NCBI GenBank assembly: GCA_963696655.1
Contig: CAVOLB010000169.1
Coordinates: 57,765 to 121,764, forward strand
From: Hypericibacter sp963696655
Lineage (GTDB): Bacteria > Pseudomonadota > Alphaproteobacteria > Dongiales > Dongiaceae
DNA: 64,000 nucleotides
Reading direction: 5' to 3'
Shown: piece by piece, positions 42,588 through 54,043 of the stretch
Layout: each line of letters starts with the position of its first letter
Numbering within the stretch: the stretch's first letter is position 1
Translations under genes and position numbers: made by a program
Notes under the pieces: generated by a model
The model's database searches: none
What the model was told of the DNA's origin: nothing
Seen by the model: only the letters and a program-made list of their open reading frames with translations

Positions 42588-44492
42588 ATGACCATGACCC
42601 ATCAAGAAACCAAAACCAGCCCCGAAAGCCGCCACGGATTTCAGGCCGAGGTCGGGCGGCTCCTCGATATCGTCGCCCATTCGCTCTATAGCGAGCGCGC
42701 GGTTTTCCTGCGCGAGCTGATCTCCAACGCGGCCGATGCCTGCGACAAGCTCCGCTATCTGTCGCTGACCCATCCCGAGCTGATCGCGGGCGATCCGGAG
42801 CTCAAGGTGGTGATCCGGGCCGATGCCCAGGCCGGCACCCTCACCATCGCCGACAACGGGATCGGCATGAACCGCGAGGACCTGGTCGAGAATCTGGGCA
42901 CGATCGCGCGCTCCGGCACCGCCGCCTTCCTGAAGCAGGCGACCGGCGACGCCGCCAAGGATCTGGCGCTGATCGGCCAGTTCGGCGTCGGCTTCTATGC
43001 CGCCTTCATGGTCGCCGACCAGGTCGAGGTGGTGAGCCGCAAGGCGGGCGAAGCAGAGGCCTGGCGCTGGAGCTCCGACGGACGGGGCGAGTTCGAGGTG
43101 GCCGCGGCCGAGCGCGAAAAGCGTGGTACTGAGGTGATCCTGCATCTCAAGGCCGATGCCAAGGAGTTCCTGGAGCGCGACCGGCTGAAGAAGATCGTCA
43201 CCAAATATTCCGACCATATCCCGCTGCCGATCTTCCTCGCTGACGATGGCAAGGGGGGCGGCAAGGAGGAGCGCCTCAACGAGGCCTCCGCACTGTGGAT
43301 GAAGCCCAAATCGGAGATCACCGAGCAGGGCTATGCCGAGTTCTATCGCCACAGCGCGCATGCCTTCGACAAGCCCTGGATGACGCTGCATTTCAAGGTC
43401 GAGGGCGTGCTCGAATATGCGGGCCTGCTGTTCGTGCCCTCGGCGCGTCCGTTCGACCTGTTCGATCCCGACCGCAAGAACCGCCTCAAGCTCTATGTGA
43501 AGCGCGTCTTCATCACCGATTCCTGCGACGAGCTGGTGCCGCCTTATCTGCGCTTCCTGCGCGGCGTGGTCGATTCCTCGGACCTGCCGCTCAATATCAG
43601 CCGCGAGATGCTGCAGCATAATCCGGTGCTGGCGAAGATGCGGGCCGGCATCACCAAGCGCGTGCTGGGCGAGCTCGAGAAGCGCGCCAAGGACGAGCCG
43701 GACGCTTACGCCGATTTCTGGAACCAGTTCGGCGCGGTCCTGAAGGAAGGACTCTATGAGCAGAACGACCAGGGCGACGCGCTTCTGTCGCTGGCGCGCT
43801 TCCGCTCCACCGCCTCGGACAAGCTGGTCTCGCTGGCGGATTATCTGGCCCGCATGAAGCCGGGCCAGGAAGCGATCTACTACATCACCGGCGAGACGCT
43901 CGAGGCCGCCGGCCGCAGCCCGCATCTCGAGGGCTTCCGCGCCCGCGATGTCGAGGTGCTGCTGCTGACCGATCCGATCGACGAGTTCTGGGTGCCGGCC
44001 GTGGGCGCCTACAAGGAGAAGCCGCTGCGCTCGGTCACACGCGGCGGCGCCGAGCTCGACAAGATCGTGAGCACCGATTCCGAGAAGAAGCCGACGCCGC
44101 CCGCGCCCGAAGGCATGGACGGGCTCATCGCGCTCTTCAAACTAACCCTCAAGGACGCGGTCAAGGATGTGCGCGTCTCGCAGCGCCTGACCGAGAGCAC
44201 CGCCTGCCTGGTGGCGGAGGATGGCGATCTCGATATCAATCTCGAACGGCTGCTGCGCCAGCATAAGCGGCTCGACACCGGCGCCAAGCGGGTGCTCGAG
44301 ATCAACCCGCAATGCGAGCTCGTGGCGGCGCTGACCCGCCGCCTCAAGGCCAAGGGCAACGCCGAGGAGATCGGCGAGGCCGCCTGGCTCATCCTCGACC
44401 AGGCCCGCATCCTGCAGGGCGAGACGCTGGAAGACCCGGTCGCCTTCGCCCGGCGCCAGAGCGAGATGATGCGGCGGGCGTTGGGGAGTTGA
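42588..44492 (+). CDS. htpG: Molecular chaperone HtpG (Hsp90)
   Basis: A 634-aa bacterial Hsp90. The GHKL ATP site is in RELISNAADACDKLRY, DNGIGMNREDLVENLG and IGQFGVGFYAAFMVAD. The middle domain has NISREMLQHNPVLAKM and the C-terminal dimer domain ends near RQSEMMRRALGS. The length equals that of E. coli HtpG within ten residues. An alternative ATG is two codons in. It is divergent from the WbsX-domain gene across 228 bp, which presumably holds its heat-shock promoter, though no clear -35/-10 pair was identified. Confidence 0.95.
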   Translation: MTMTHQETKTSPESRHGFQAEVGRLLDIVAHSLYSERAVFLRELISNAADACDKLRYLSLTHPELIAGDPELKVVIRADAQAGTLTIADNGIGMNREDLVENLGTIARSGTAAFLKQATGDAAKDLALIGQFGVGFYAAFMVADQVEVVSRKAGEAEAWRWSSDGRGEFEVAAAEREKRGTEVILHLKADAKEFLERDRLKKIVTKYSDHIPLPIFLADDGKGGGKEERLNEASALWMKPKSEITEQGYAEFYRHSAHAFDKPWMTLHFKVEGVLEYAGLLFVPSARPFDLFDPDRKNRLKLYVKRVFITDSCDELVPPYLRFLRGVVDSSDLPLNISREMLQHNPVLAKMRAGITKRVLGELEKRAKDEPDAYADFWNQFGAVLKEGLYEQNDQGDALLSLARFRSTASDKLVSLADYLARMKPGQEAIYYITGETLEAAGRSPHLEGFRARDVEVLLLTDPIDEFWVPAVGAYKEKPLRSVTRGGAELDKIVSTDSEKKPTPPAPEGMDGLIALFKLTLKDAVKDVRVSQRLTESTACLVAEDGDLDINLERLLRQHKRLDTGAKRVLEINPQCELVAALTRRLKAKGNAEEIGEAAWLILDQARILQGETLEDPVAFARRQSEMMRRALGS

Positions 44493-44500
44493 GGGAAGTA

Positions 44501-44542
44501 CTCACCCCCTTCCCTTGCGGGAGGGGGTAGGGGGAGGGGTGA
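44501..44542. repeat. C-rich hairpin repeat (partial unit)
   Basis: CCCCCTTCCCTTGCGGGAGGGGG-type hairpin directly after the htpG stop, similar to one end of the dispersed elements at 8397 and 50960. It could serve as the htpG terminator. Confidence 0.45.
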
Positions 44543-44624
44543 CGCTACGCGATGCCAACCCCATTGGTCGACCCGGCCCCCGTGTCGCGCCGTAGGTGCG
44601 CACGAGGACAGGCTCTGGCCGGGG

Positions 44625-44672
44625 TCCATGAACACCAACCGAGCAGGATCAGGCGAGGCCTGTGTTCATGGA
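44625..44672. repeat. Intergenic inverted repeat
   Basis: TCCATGAACAC (44625-44635) and GTGTTCATGGA (44662-44672) are perfect 11-bp arms around a 26-nt loop between the convergent htpG and DUF1223 genes. It is followed by GCCGGCCTTCGCCGGC-like sequence, a second small hairpin. Confidence 0.55.
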
Positions 44673-44715
44673 TGTCGGCCTTCGCCGGCATGACGAAAAA
44701 GGGCAACCGCGCCCC

Positions 44716-45474
44716 TCAGTGCTGCAGCTCCATCTTCATCGCCGAGGCGCCGAGGATGGGGCCGACCTGGCCTTGCTGCACGATGACGGCGCAGGCTTCG
44801 TAATCCTCGTCCTGGTCGTCGATCACGATCGGATAGCGGACCTTCTGTCCGTCCCATTTGCCGATCGGGCGCCATTCGCGGACGATGTTGAATTCGGTGA
44901 GCGTCGTGCCGGCATTCTCGCCGCGCTGCACCGGCGTCTCATGCTTGCCGTCATAGAGCGCGATATAGACAGTGGCCTCGCCGCCCTCGGGCTTGGGGCC
45001 GTCGCCGATCTCGACCCAGTCCTTGCCGGCCTCGTCGCGCCAGAAGGCGATCGGCAGCTTGGCGCGGGCCCGCGCCTCGGTGATCAGGCTCTCCACCTTG
45101 CCGCGATCGGAGCCCACGGATTCCGCGACGCCGTCCACGATCATCTGCGGCGTATAGACCATGCGCTCGTTCATGACATGAACATAGGCGCGCTGGCGCT
45201 GCGTGGCGCTCGGGCTCGCGAACTGATCCTTCCAGCCGATGTAATCCCAATAGTCGACATGGAGCGCCAGCGCGAGAATATCGCGGCGCTTGGCGAGATC
45301 GCCCAGAAAGGAATCGGCGGGAGGACAGGAGCTGCAGCCTTGCGAGGTGTAAAGCTCGACCACGACCGGGTTGTCGGTCGTCAGAGGCTGAATCTTATCC
45401 GCGGTGCCTGCGGCCGACGTCGTCGCCAGTAACATAGCCAGCACCGTGCCGAGGATCGGCCTGCTTAGAATCAT
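44716..45474 (-). CDS. DUF1223 secreted thioredoxin-fold protein
   Basis: A 252-aa protein with a signal peptide (MILSRPILGTVLAMLLATTS). The mature part has VVELYTSQGCSSCPPADSFL with a CxxC pair in the thioredoxin position, then LHVDYWDYIGWKDQFASP and YTPQMIVDGVAESVGSD. The pattern is that of DUF1223, a periplasmic family with an unproven redox function. It stands alone, transcribed toward htpG. Confidence 0.83.
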   Translation of the reverse strand: MILSRPILGTVLAMLLATTSAAGTADKIQPLTTDNPVVVELYTSQGCSSCPPADSFLGDLAKRRDILALALHVDYWDYIGWKDQFASPSATQRQRAYVHVMNERMVYTPQMIVDGVAESVGSDRGKVESLITEARARAKLPIAFWRDEAGKDWVEIGDGPKPEGGEATVYIALYDGKHETPVQRGENAGTTLTEFNIVREWRPIGKWDGQKVRYPIVIDDQDEDYEACAVIVQQGQVGPILGASAMKMELQH

Positions 45475-45575
45475 CGTCCGGGCCCCTCCATCTCTCTGTT
45501 AGTAGGAGCCAATGCCGTTCACCTGCCAATCAACTTGCAGTGAATGCCGGCCCTGTCGGGCGGTTTAATCCGGTA

Positions 45576-46346
45576 TTAACCAACGCGCTGCAGCAGATGC
45601 AGCTCGCAGACATAGGGAAACTCCACCATTCCGGACGCCAGGATCTCCGGATGGTCGGCCATGAGCCGGTCGACCTCTCCGCGCACCGCCGCCTGTTCGG
45701 CCGCCGGCATGGCGGCGATGAAGCTGGTGGAGAAGACGCGGTCGTAGAGCCCGCTGCGACCCATGCGATAGCTGAAATCGTGGCGGGTCTCGCGCACCAG
45801 CCGGAAGCGCGCATCCTCGAGGATCCGCCGCCAGGCGCCCGAGGCATAACGCCGCGTGCTGCCGACATGGCGGTCGAACAGCGCGGTGAGAGCCGCCACC
45901 CAGGGCACGCGCTCGTCGCGCAGGTTCCAGATCAGGGCCAGATGTCCGCCCGGCGCCAGGACCCGATGGATCTCGGCCGATGCGGGCTCGTAATCGAACC
46001 AGTGGAAGGATTGGGCGCAAGTGACCAGATCGGCCGCGCCGTCCGGCAACGGTATCGCTTCGGCAGATCCGGCGCGCAGCTCGACCGGCAGGCCGCGCTC
46101 GGCCAGACGGTCGGCCATCTCGCGCACCGGCTCGACCGCGAACAGGCGTGGGCTATGGTCCCCTTTCGATTCCGCGATCCGCGCGGCCAGGACCTTGGTG
46201 AACTTGCCGGTTCCGGCGCCCAGATCCAGCACCACCCGGGCTTGCGCCAAAGGCAGGTCGTCGAGCAGGGCATCGGGATATTCCGGGCGGCCGGCTTCAT
46301 ATTCCGGAACCCGTTTGGCAAAGCCCTTGGCGGCGGTGGCGATCAT
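45576..46346 (-). CDS. Class I SAM-dependent methyltransferase
   Basis: A 256-aa methyltransferase. Motif I is VVLDLGAGTGKFTKVLAARI near residue 38. The acidic post-I residue is in LFAVEPVREM, motif II-like ADLVTCAQSFHWFDYE near residue 100. It resembles UbiE/Trm9-type small-molecule methyltransferases. The substrate is unknown. It is divergent from the aminotransferase gene, with 72 bp between starts. Confidence 0.84.
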   Translation of the reverse strand: MIATAAKGFAKRVPEYEAGRPEYPDALLDDLPLAQARVVLDLGAGTGKFTKVLAARIAESKGDHSPRLFAVEPVREMADRLAERGLPVELRAGSAEAIPLPDGAADLVTCAQSFHWFDYEPASAEIHRVLAPGGHLALIWNLRDERVPWVAALTALFDRHVGSTRRYASGAWRRILEDARFRLVRETRHDFSYRMGRSGLYDRVFSTSFIAAMPAAEQAAVRGEVDRLMADHPEILASGMVEFPYVCELHLLQRVG

Positions 46347-46418
46347 GACAGTGAATTCCTTGCGAACCGTTCGCTTTCGCGTGACAAGGCCGGCCCCGGC
46401 CGGCTAGATCAGGCGCCC

Positions 46419-47609
46419 ATGACCTATCATATCAACAAGCTTCTCGCAGCCGTCGCGGCGCCGCCCATCGCCGAGGCCCATGGCTGGATCAAAGGCCGGC
46501 AGTTCCCCGCCGACAAGCCGCTGATCGATGTGGCGCAGGCGGTGCCGGGATATCCGCCGCCGACCGAGCTGACCGATCATCTGGCGCGCATCGTCGGCGA
46601 ACCGGGCTCGGCGCGCTATACCGAGATCGAGGGCATGCCGCCCTTGCGCCAGGCGCTGGCGGCCGATATGAGCGCCTTCTATGGCGCCTCGATCGGGCCG
46701 GCCGATACGCTCATCGCCGCCGGCTGCAACCAGGCTTTCTGCCTGGCCATCATGGCGCTGGCCGGGCCCGGCGACGAGATCGTTCTGCCGCTGCCCTATT
46801 ACTTCAATCACCAGATGTGGCTCGACATGCAGGGCCTCAAGGCGGTGCATCTGCCGTTCCGCCCCGAGCGCGGCGGCGTGCCGGACCCGGCCGACGCGGA
46901 GAAGCTGATCGGGCCCCGAACCCGCGCGATCGTGCTGGTGACGCCGAACAACCCGACCGGCGCCATCTATCCGCCCGCCGCCATCAAGGCGTTCTACGAT
47001 CTGGCGAAGCGGCGCGGGCTGGCGCTCATCCTCGACGAGACCTATCGCGATTTCCTGCCGAAGGACGGCGCGCCTCATGGACTCTTTGCGGAACCCGACT
47101 GGCGCGACACGCTGGTGCAGCTCTACAGCTTCTCCAAGGTCTATTGCCTGACGGGATATCGCGTCGGCTCGATCATCGCCGGCCCGGCTTTGATCGCCGA
47201 GATCGCCAAGGCGATGGACACGGTCGCGATCTGCGCGCCGCGCATCGGCCAGCTGGCGGCGATATACGGGCTCGAGCATCTGAAGACATGGCGGGTCGGC
47301 AACACCGCGATGATGCGCGAGCGGCTCCAGGCGCTGGTGAAGGCGCTGCAGGCGAACGATATCGGCTACGAGCTGATCAGCGCCGGCGCTTATTTCGCCT
47401 ATCTCCGTCACCCCTTCAAGGGACGCCCGGCGGAAGAGGTCGCGCGCGGGCTTGCGGCCGAGCAGAACATCCTCGCCCTGCCGGGCAGCATGTTCGGGCC
47501 CGGCCAGGAGGAGTTCCTGCGCTTCGCCTTCGCCAATGTGTCCGCCGAAACCATGCCGGCGATCGGCCGGCGCCTGGCCCAGAGTGCATCAAGAATGGGC
47601 GCGTCATGA
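46419..47609 (+). CDS. Class I/II PLP-dependent aminotransferase
   Basis: A 396-aa fold-type I aminotransferase. The motifs are ARYTEIEGMPPLRQALA, VTPNNPTGAIYPPAAIKAFY, ILDETYRDF (the Asp that pairs with PLP nitrogen) and SFSKVYCLTGYRVG with the Schiff-base Lys. The ATG at 46419 is chosen; longer readings run back through the intergenic region. Its stop overlaps the start of the dual-specificity phosphatase gene (ATGA at 47606-47609). The amino donor is not predictable, though aspartate or aromatic amino acids are common in this group. Confidence 0.85.
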   Translation: MTYHINKLLAAVAAPPIAEAHGWIKGRQFPADKPLIDVAQAVPGYPPPTELTDHLARIVGEPGSARYTEIEGMPPLRQALAADMSAFYGASIGPADTLIAAGCNQAFCLAIMALAGPGDEIVLPLPYYFNHQMWLDMQGLKAVHLPFRPERGGVPDPADAEKLIGPRTRAIVLVTPNNPTGAIYPPAAIKAFYDLAKRRGLALILDETYRDFLPKDGAPHGLFAEPDWRDTLVQLYSFSKVYCLTGYRVGSIIAGPALIAEIAKAMDTVAICAPRIGQLAAIYGLEHLKTWRVGNTAMMRERLQALVKALQANDIGYELISAGAYFAYLRHPFKGRPAEEVARGLAAEQNILALPGSMFGPGQEEFLRFAFANVSAETMPAIGRRLAQSASRMGAS

Positions 47610-48217
47610 AACGTCTGACAATCCGCGTCGGCGGGCTCCATACGATCGACGCCGATCTGCCCGCCTTCAAGCCGACCCATGTCATCGGCATCCTCGATCC
47701 GACCATGCCTGAGCCCGGCGGTTACAGCCATCTGGGGCCGGAAACCGACCGGGTCCTGCTGCGCTATATCGATCGCGAGGTGGAGCGCGAGCATTCGCCG
47801 CTGCCCGAGCATGTCGAGACCAAGCTCGCCGCCATCGAGCGCGCGATCGCGGCGCTCGACCGCGCGCCCGTGCGTCTCTTCGTCCACTGCCATGCCGGCG
47901 CCAGCCGCAGCACCGCGACCGCCTATCTGGCGCTGGTGCGCCAGTACGGGCCGGCCGAGGCCGACGCCGCCTTCGCCGAGCTCCTGCGCATCACCAACAA
48001 GCCCTGGCCCAACCGGCGCATCGTCGAGTTCGGCGACGCCCTCCTGCGCGGACAGGGACGGTTGCTGAAGCCGCTCGACGCCTACCGCGAGGCCAATGCC
48101 AACCGCCTCCCCGCCATGCTGCGCGTCCACCGCATCCGCGCGCTGCGCGACCCCGGCTATGCCGAGCGCATGGGCATGAAGAAGAGCTGGACGGTCGAGG
48201 AGCGGACGAAGAAGTGA
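47606..48217 (+). CDS. Dual-specificity / tyrosine phosphatase-like protein
   Basis: A 203-aa protein with the cysteine-phosphatase loop HCHAGASRSTATAYL (CX5R) near residue 93. The expected general-acid Asp region may be near VIGILDPTMPEPGG. The C-terminal 60 residues are basic and helical (RLPAMLRVHRIRALRDPGYA). It is translationally coupled to the aminotransferase gene. The coupling suggests a shared metabolic role, but no substrate can be proposed. Confidence 0.78.
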   Translation: MKRLTIRVGGLHTIDADLPAFKPTHVIGILDPTMPEPGGYSHLGPETDRVLLRYIDREVEREHSPLPEHVETKLAAIERAIAALDRAPVRLFVHCHAGASRSTATAYLALVRQYGPAEADAAFAELLRITNKPWPNRRIVEFGDALLRGQGRLLKPLDAYREANANRLPAMLRVHRIRALRDPGYAERMGMKKSWTVEERTKK

Positions 48218-48223
48218 TATTCT

Positions 48224-48328
48224 TGTCCCCTCTCCCTTCAGGGAGAGGGCCAGGGAGAGGGAAGAGGCGTTGTCGGCCATCGAGCGGCCCCCTCCCTAAC
48301 CCTCCCGCGCGACGCGGGAGAGGGGACA
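48224..48328. repeat. Dispersed C/G-rich repeat element (variant)
   Basis: Left hairpin CCCTCTCCCTTCAGGGAGAGGG and right hairpin CCTCCCGCGCGACGCGGGAG flank about 50 bp. The plan matches the elements at 8397, 15161 and 50960. It lies between the phosphatase and transporter genes and nothing else is seen from 48218 to 48453. Confidence 0.5.
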
Positions 48329-48453
48329 ACATCGGGCCGCCTCCAACCGTCACCATGACAATTCCCAGCGCGACTCCTCCGCATGCGGTGACGACAGCGC
48401 CCCGCGGTTCGTCATAATCTGCGCCCCTCGCCGATCGCAGATGGGCCTGAGCC

Positions 48454-49368
48454 TTGCCGACGTCCCTCCTCTATGTCGTGACCGTGGCGATCTGGGGCAC
48501 CTCCTGGTTCGCGATGCGTTTCCAGCTCGGGTCCGTGCCGGAGCTGCAGTCGATCGCCTATCGCTTCCTGCTGGCCTCCGCGATCCTGATCCTCTGGTGC
48601 CTCGCCACGCGGCGGCGCCTGCGTTTCGGCTGGCGCGACCATCTGTTCTGCGCGATCCAGGGCACCACCCTCTTCTGGTTCAACTACTTCCTGTTCTATC
48701 TGGCGGCCTCGCGGATCCCGAGCGGCCTGATGGCCGTCTGTTTCTCGACCATCGTGGTGATGAACATCGCCGGGGGCGCCATCTTCTTCGGCACCCGCGC
48801 CGAGCGCCGGGTCTGGATCGGAGCGCTCCTCGGCATGGCGGGGCTGGGCCTGGTCTTCCTGCCGGAGATCGTCGGCATCGAGTTCTCGCGCGCCCATCTC
48901 GAGGGGCTGATCCTGTCGCTGGTAGCGACCTTCTCCGCCTCGCTCGGCAACATGGTCTCGGTCCGCCATAAGCGCGCCGCCATGCCGGTGGTCGAGAGCA
49001 ATGCGCTGGGCATGGGCTATGGCGCGCTGCTGGGGCTGGTCGCCGCCGGGCTCTTCAGCAGCCCCTATCGCTTCGACTGGCAGCCCTCCTTCCTGCTGTC
49101 GCTGGCCTATCTCGCTTTCTTCGCCTCGGTGATCGGATTCGGCAGCTACCTGACCCTGGTGCAGCGCATCGGCGCCGATCGGGCGGCCTATGCGAGCGTG
49201 CTGTTTCCGCTGCTGGCGCTGTTGCTCTCGACCCTGTTCGAGGGCTATCGCTGGACGCTCCTGGCGGGGCTGGGCATCCTCCTCGTCCTCGCCGGCAATC
49301 TCCTGGTGCTGCTGCGCCCGAAACCCAGGCCGGCGCCCGTGGCGGTTGCACCGCCAACCGAAACTTAA
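48454..49368 (+). CDS. DMT-family transporter (EamA)
   Basis: A 304-aa inner-membrane exporter with ten predicted helices arranged as two five-helix repeats. YVVTVAIWGTSWFAMRFQLG begins the first EamA repeat, and SLVATFSASLGNMVSVRHKR begins the second. FLPEIVGIEFSRAHLEGLIL separates the halves. The family exports small metabolites such as amino acids, and the neighbouring aminotransferases fit this loosely. The tail is Pro-rich. Confidence 0.85.
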   Translation: MPTSLLYVVTVAIWGTSWFAMRFQLGSVPELQSIAYRFLLASAILILWCLATRRRLRFGWRDHLFCAIQGTTLFWFNYFLFYLAASRIPSGLMAVCFSTIVVMNIAGGAIFFGTRAERRVWIGALLGMAGLGLVFLPEIVGIEFSRAHLEGLILSLVATFSASLGNMVSVRHKRAAMPVVESNALGMGYGALLGLVAAGLFSSPYRFDWQPSFLLSLAYLAFFASVIGFGSYLTLVQRIGADRAAYASVLFPLLALLLSTLFEGYRWTLLAGLGILLVLAGNLLVLLRPKPRPAPVAVAPPTET

Positions 49369-49418
49369 GACCCTGGCGCCCAGACTGATCCTCGTCCCAC
49401 AGCCCCCGTGAGCCGCCG

Positions 49419-49871
49419 ATGTCTCCCGACACTGCCACCCCCGCCATGCTCCGCCCCGAGATCGATGCCCTGCCCGACTCCCAGATCGTCGAGGTCTGGA
49501 AGATGGGCTTCGAGATTCCCGACGTGATCGGGCTCTGGGTCGGCGAGGGCGACATTCCGACGCCGCAATTCATCTGCGACGCGGCGGCGGCCGCCTTCAA
49601 GGCGGGGCACACCTTCTACACCTACAAGCGGGGCATCCCGGCGCTGCGCGAGGCGCTTGCGCGCTATCACAGCCGGATCAGCGGCAAGCCGGTGGCCTCC
49701 GACCGCATCACCGTCACCAGCGCCGGCATGAACGCAATGATGCTGATCGCCGAGATGCTGGTGAGCCGGGGCGACAACATCGTCGTCGTCTCGCCGATCT
49801 GGCCGAATTTCGAGCGCTCGATCGAGATCATGGGCGGCACTGGAAGATGGGCTTCGAGATTCCCGACGTGA
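49419..49871 (+). pseudogene. 5' fragment of an aminotransferase gene, frame-shifted by tandem duplication
   Basis: Reads MSPDTATPAMLRPEIDALPD and then the N-terminal half of a fold-type I aminotransferase up to ERSIEIMGG. At 49840 the frame enters a second copy of the preceding 344 bp in a different phase, and translation stops 10 codons later at 49871. The sequence before 49496 supplies the native N-terminus that the downstream copy lacks. Removing one repeat unit would restore a single frame of about 393 residues. Confidence 0.85.
49496..49839 (+). repeat. Tandem duplication, copy 1 (344 bp)
   Basis: Compared base by base with 49840-50183 and found identical. The unit is 344 bp, not divisible by three. 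It codes for residues about 27-140 of the aminotransferase. Confidence 0.95.
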
Positions 49872-50183
49872 TCGGGCTCTGGGTCGGCGAGGGCGACATT
49901 CCGACGCCGCAATTCATCTGCGACGCGGCGGCGGCCGCCTTCAAGGCGGGGCACACCTTCTACACCTACAAGCGGGGCATCCCGGCGCTGCGCGAGGCGC
50001 TTGCGCGCTATCACAGCCGGATCAGCGGCAAGCCGGTGGCCTCCGACCGCATCACCGTCACCAGCGCCGGCATGAACGCAATGATGCTGATCGCCGAGAT
50101 GCTGGTGAGCCGGGGCGACAACATCGTCGTCGTCTCGCCGATCTGGCCGAATTTCGAGCGCTCGATCGAGATCATGGGCGGCA
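49840..50183 (+). repeat. Tandem duplication, copy 2 (344 bp)
   Basis: Identical to 49496-49839 and directly adjacent to it, with no spacer. The unique sequence resumes at 50184 in the frame of copy 2. Confidence 0.95.
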
Positions 50184-50941
50184 GCGCGCGCGAGATCGCG
50201 CTGGAGCCGGGCAATGCCGGCTGGCGCCTCGATCTCGACAAGCTTTTCGCCGCGGTCGATTCCAAGACGCGCGCGATCTATGTCGCCACGCCGGGCAACC
50301 CGACCGGCTGGCTGATGGAGCATGACCAGATGAAGGCCGTGCTCGATTTCTGCAAGCAGCGCGGCCTCTTCGTCATCTCGGACGAGGTCTATCACCGCTT
50401 CACCTACGACCGGCCGGTGGCGCCCTCCTTCCTCGACATTGCGGCACCGGACGATCCGCTCTTCGTGGTGAACAGTTTCTCCAAGAGCTGGGCCATGACC
50501 GGCTGGCGCGTCGGCTGGACCGTGACGCCGTCCCGCATCGGCAGCGCGCTGGACCGCCTGGTCGAATACAACACCTCGGGCGGCGTGCAGGCGCTGCAGG
50601 AAGCCTGTGTCGTGGCGCTGGAGCAGGGCGAGGGTTTCGTGAAGGAGCTGGTCGAGCGCTGCCACCAGGCGCATGACCTGGTGGTGAAGCGGCTCAACGC
50701 GATGAAGGACGTGCATGTGGTGCCGGCGCCCGCGGCCTTCTATGTGATGCTGCAGGTCGAAGGCATGGGCCCGTCACTCCCCTTCGCCAAGCGCCTGGTG
50801 CGCGAAGCCCGCGTGGGGCTGGCGCCAGGCAGCGCCTTCGGCGCCGGCGGCGAGGGCCATCTGCGGCTGTGCTACGCGTCCAGCCATGAGCGGCTGACGA
50901 AGGCGATGGATCGGTTGGACGGGTTTTTCGGAAAGAAATAG
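49847..50941 (+). CDS. PLP-dependent aminotransferase, N-terminally shortened by the duplication
   Basis: A 364-aa reading frame from an internal ATG (MGFEIPDVIGLWVGEGDIPT). Catalytic motifs are intact: VTSAGMNAMMLIAEMLVSRG, ATPGNPTGWLMEHDQMKAV, ISDEVYHRFTYD and NSFSKSWAMTGWRVG with the PLP lysine. About 28 N-terminal residues of the original protein are missing, but the substrate loop GLWVGEGDIPTP is retained. Only GGAAG lies directly before the ATG, so initiation would depend on coupling to the upstream fragment that ends 25 bp later. The family includes aspartate and aromatic aminotransferases. Confidence 0.8.
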   Translation: MGFEIPDVIGLWVGEGDIPTPQFICDAAAAAFKAGHTFYTYKRGIPALREALARYHSRISGKPVASDRITVTSAGMNAMMLIAEMLVSRGDNIVVVSPIWPNFERSIEIMGGSAREIALEPGNAGWRLDLDKLFAAVDSKTRAIYVATPGNPTGWLMEHDQMKAVLDFCKQRGLFVISDEVYHRFTYDRPVAPSFLDIAAPDDPLFVVNSFSKSWAMTGWRVGWTVTPSRIGSALDRLVEYNTSGGVQALQEACVVALEQGEGFVKELVERCHQAHDLVVKRLNAMKDVHVVPAPAAFYVMLQVEGMGPSLPFAKRLVREARVGLAPGSAFGAGGEGHLRLCYASSHERLTKAMDRLDGFFGKK

Positions 50942-50959
50942 CGACAGCCGCCAACTCTT

Positions 50960-51067
50960 ATCCCCTCCCCCTTGATGGGGGAGGGTAAGGGAGGGGGTGG
51001 GGCAGGAAGCGAGATCTACGATCACCCCCCCCGCCCTAACCCTCCCCCACAAGGGGGGAGGGGATTA
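50960..51067. repeat. Dispersed C-rich intergenic repeat element (copy C)
   Basis: Both ends match the element at 8397-8542 almost base for base (CCCTCCCCCTTGATGGGGGA and CCCTCCCCCACAAGGGGGGA) while the middle about 35 bp is unrelated. It separates the convergent aminotransferase and acnA genes. Confidence 0.7.
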
Positions 51068-51075
51068 GTAAGTCC

Positions 51076-53757
<2,682 letters not shown>

Positions 53758-54043
53758 TGATTTCTCTCCCTTGAGGCGTGCCGAACAGACATGGAGCCGG
53801 CCGGAAGGGGACACCGCTCCCGCGACTCGCTGCCGCACGCCGACATGAATCGGCGCAGGCCTTTTATCACGGCCGATGCCCTCCTATCGAGGCCAGGAGG
53901 AGATGAAGATCCAATTACAGCCGGGAGATAGTGCAAAACGCGCATCGCCGTCGCTCGCGGGCTTACCGGAAATTCATGCTGTGACCAGGCGGAGGCATCG
54001 GAAGCGATTGGACATAAATCACAATTTCGCCATTTTCGCGGCC

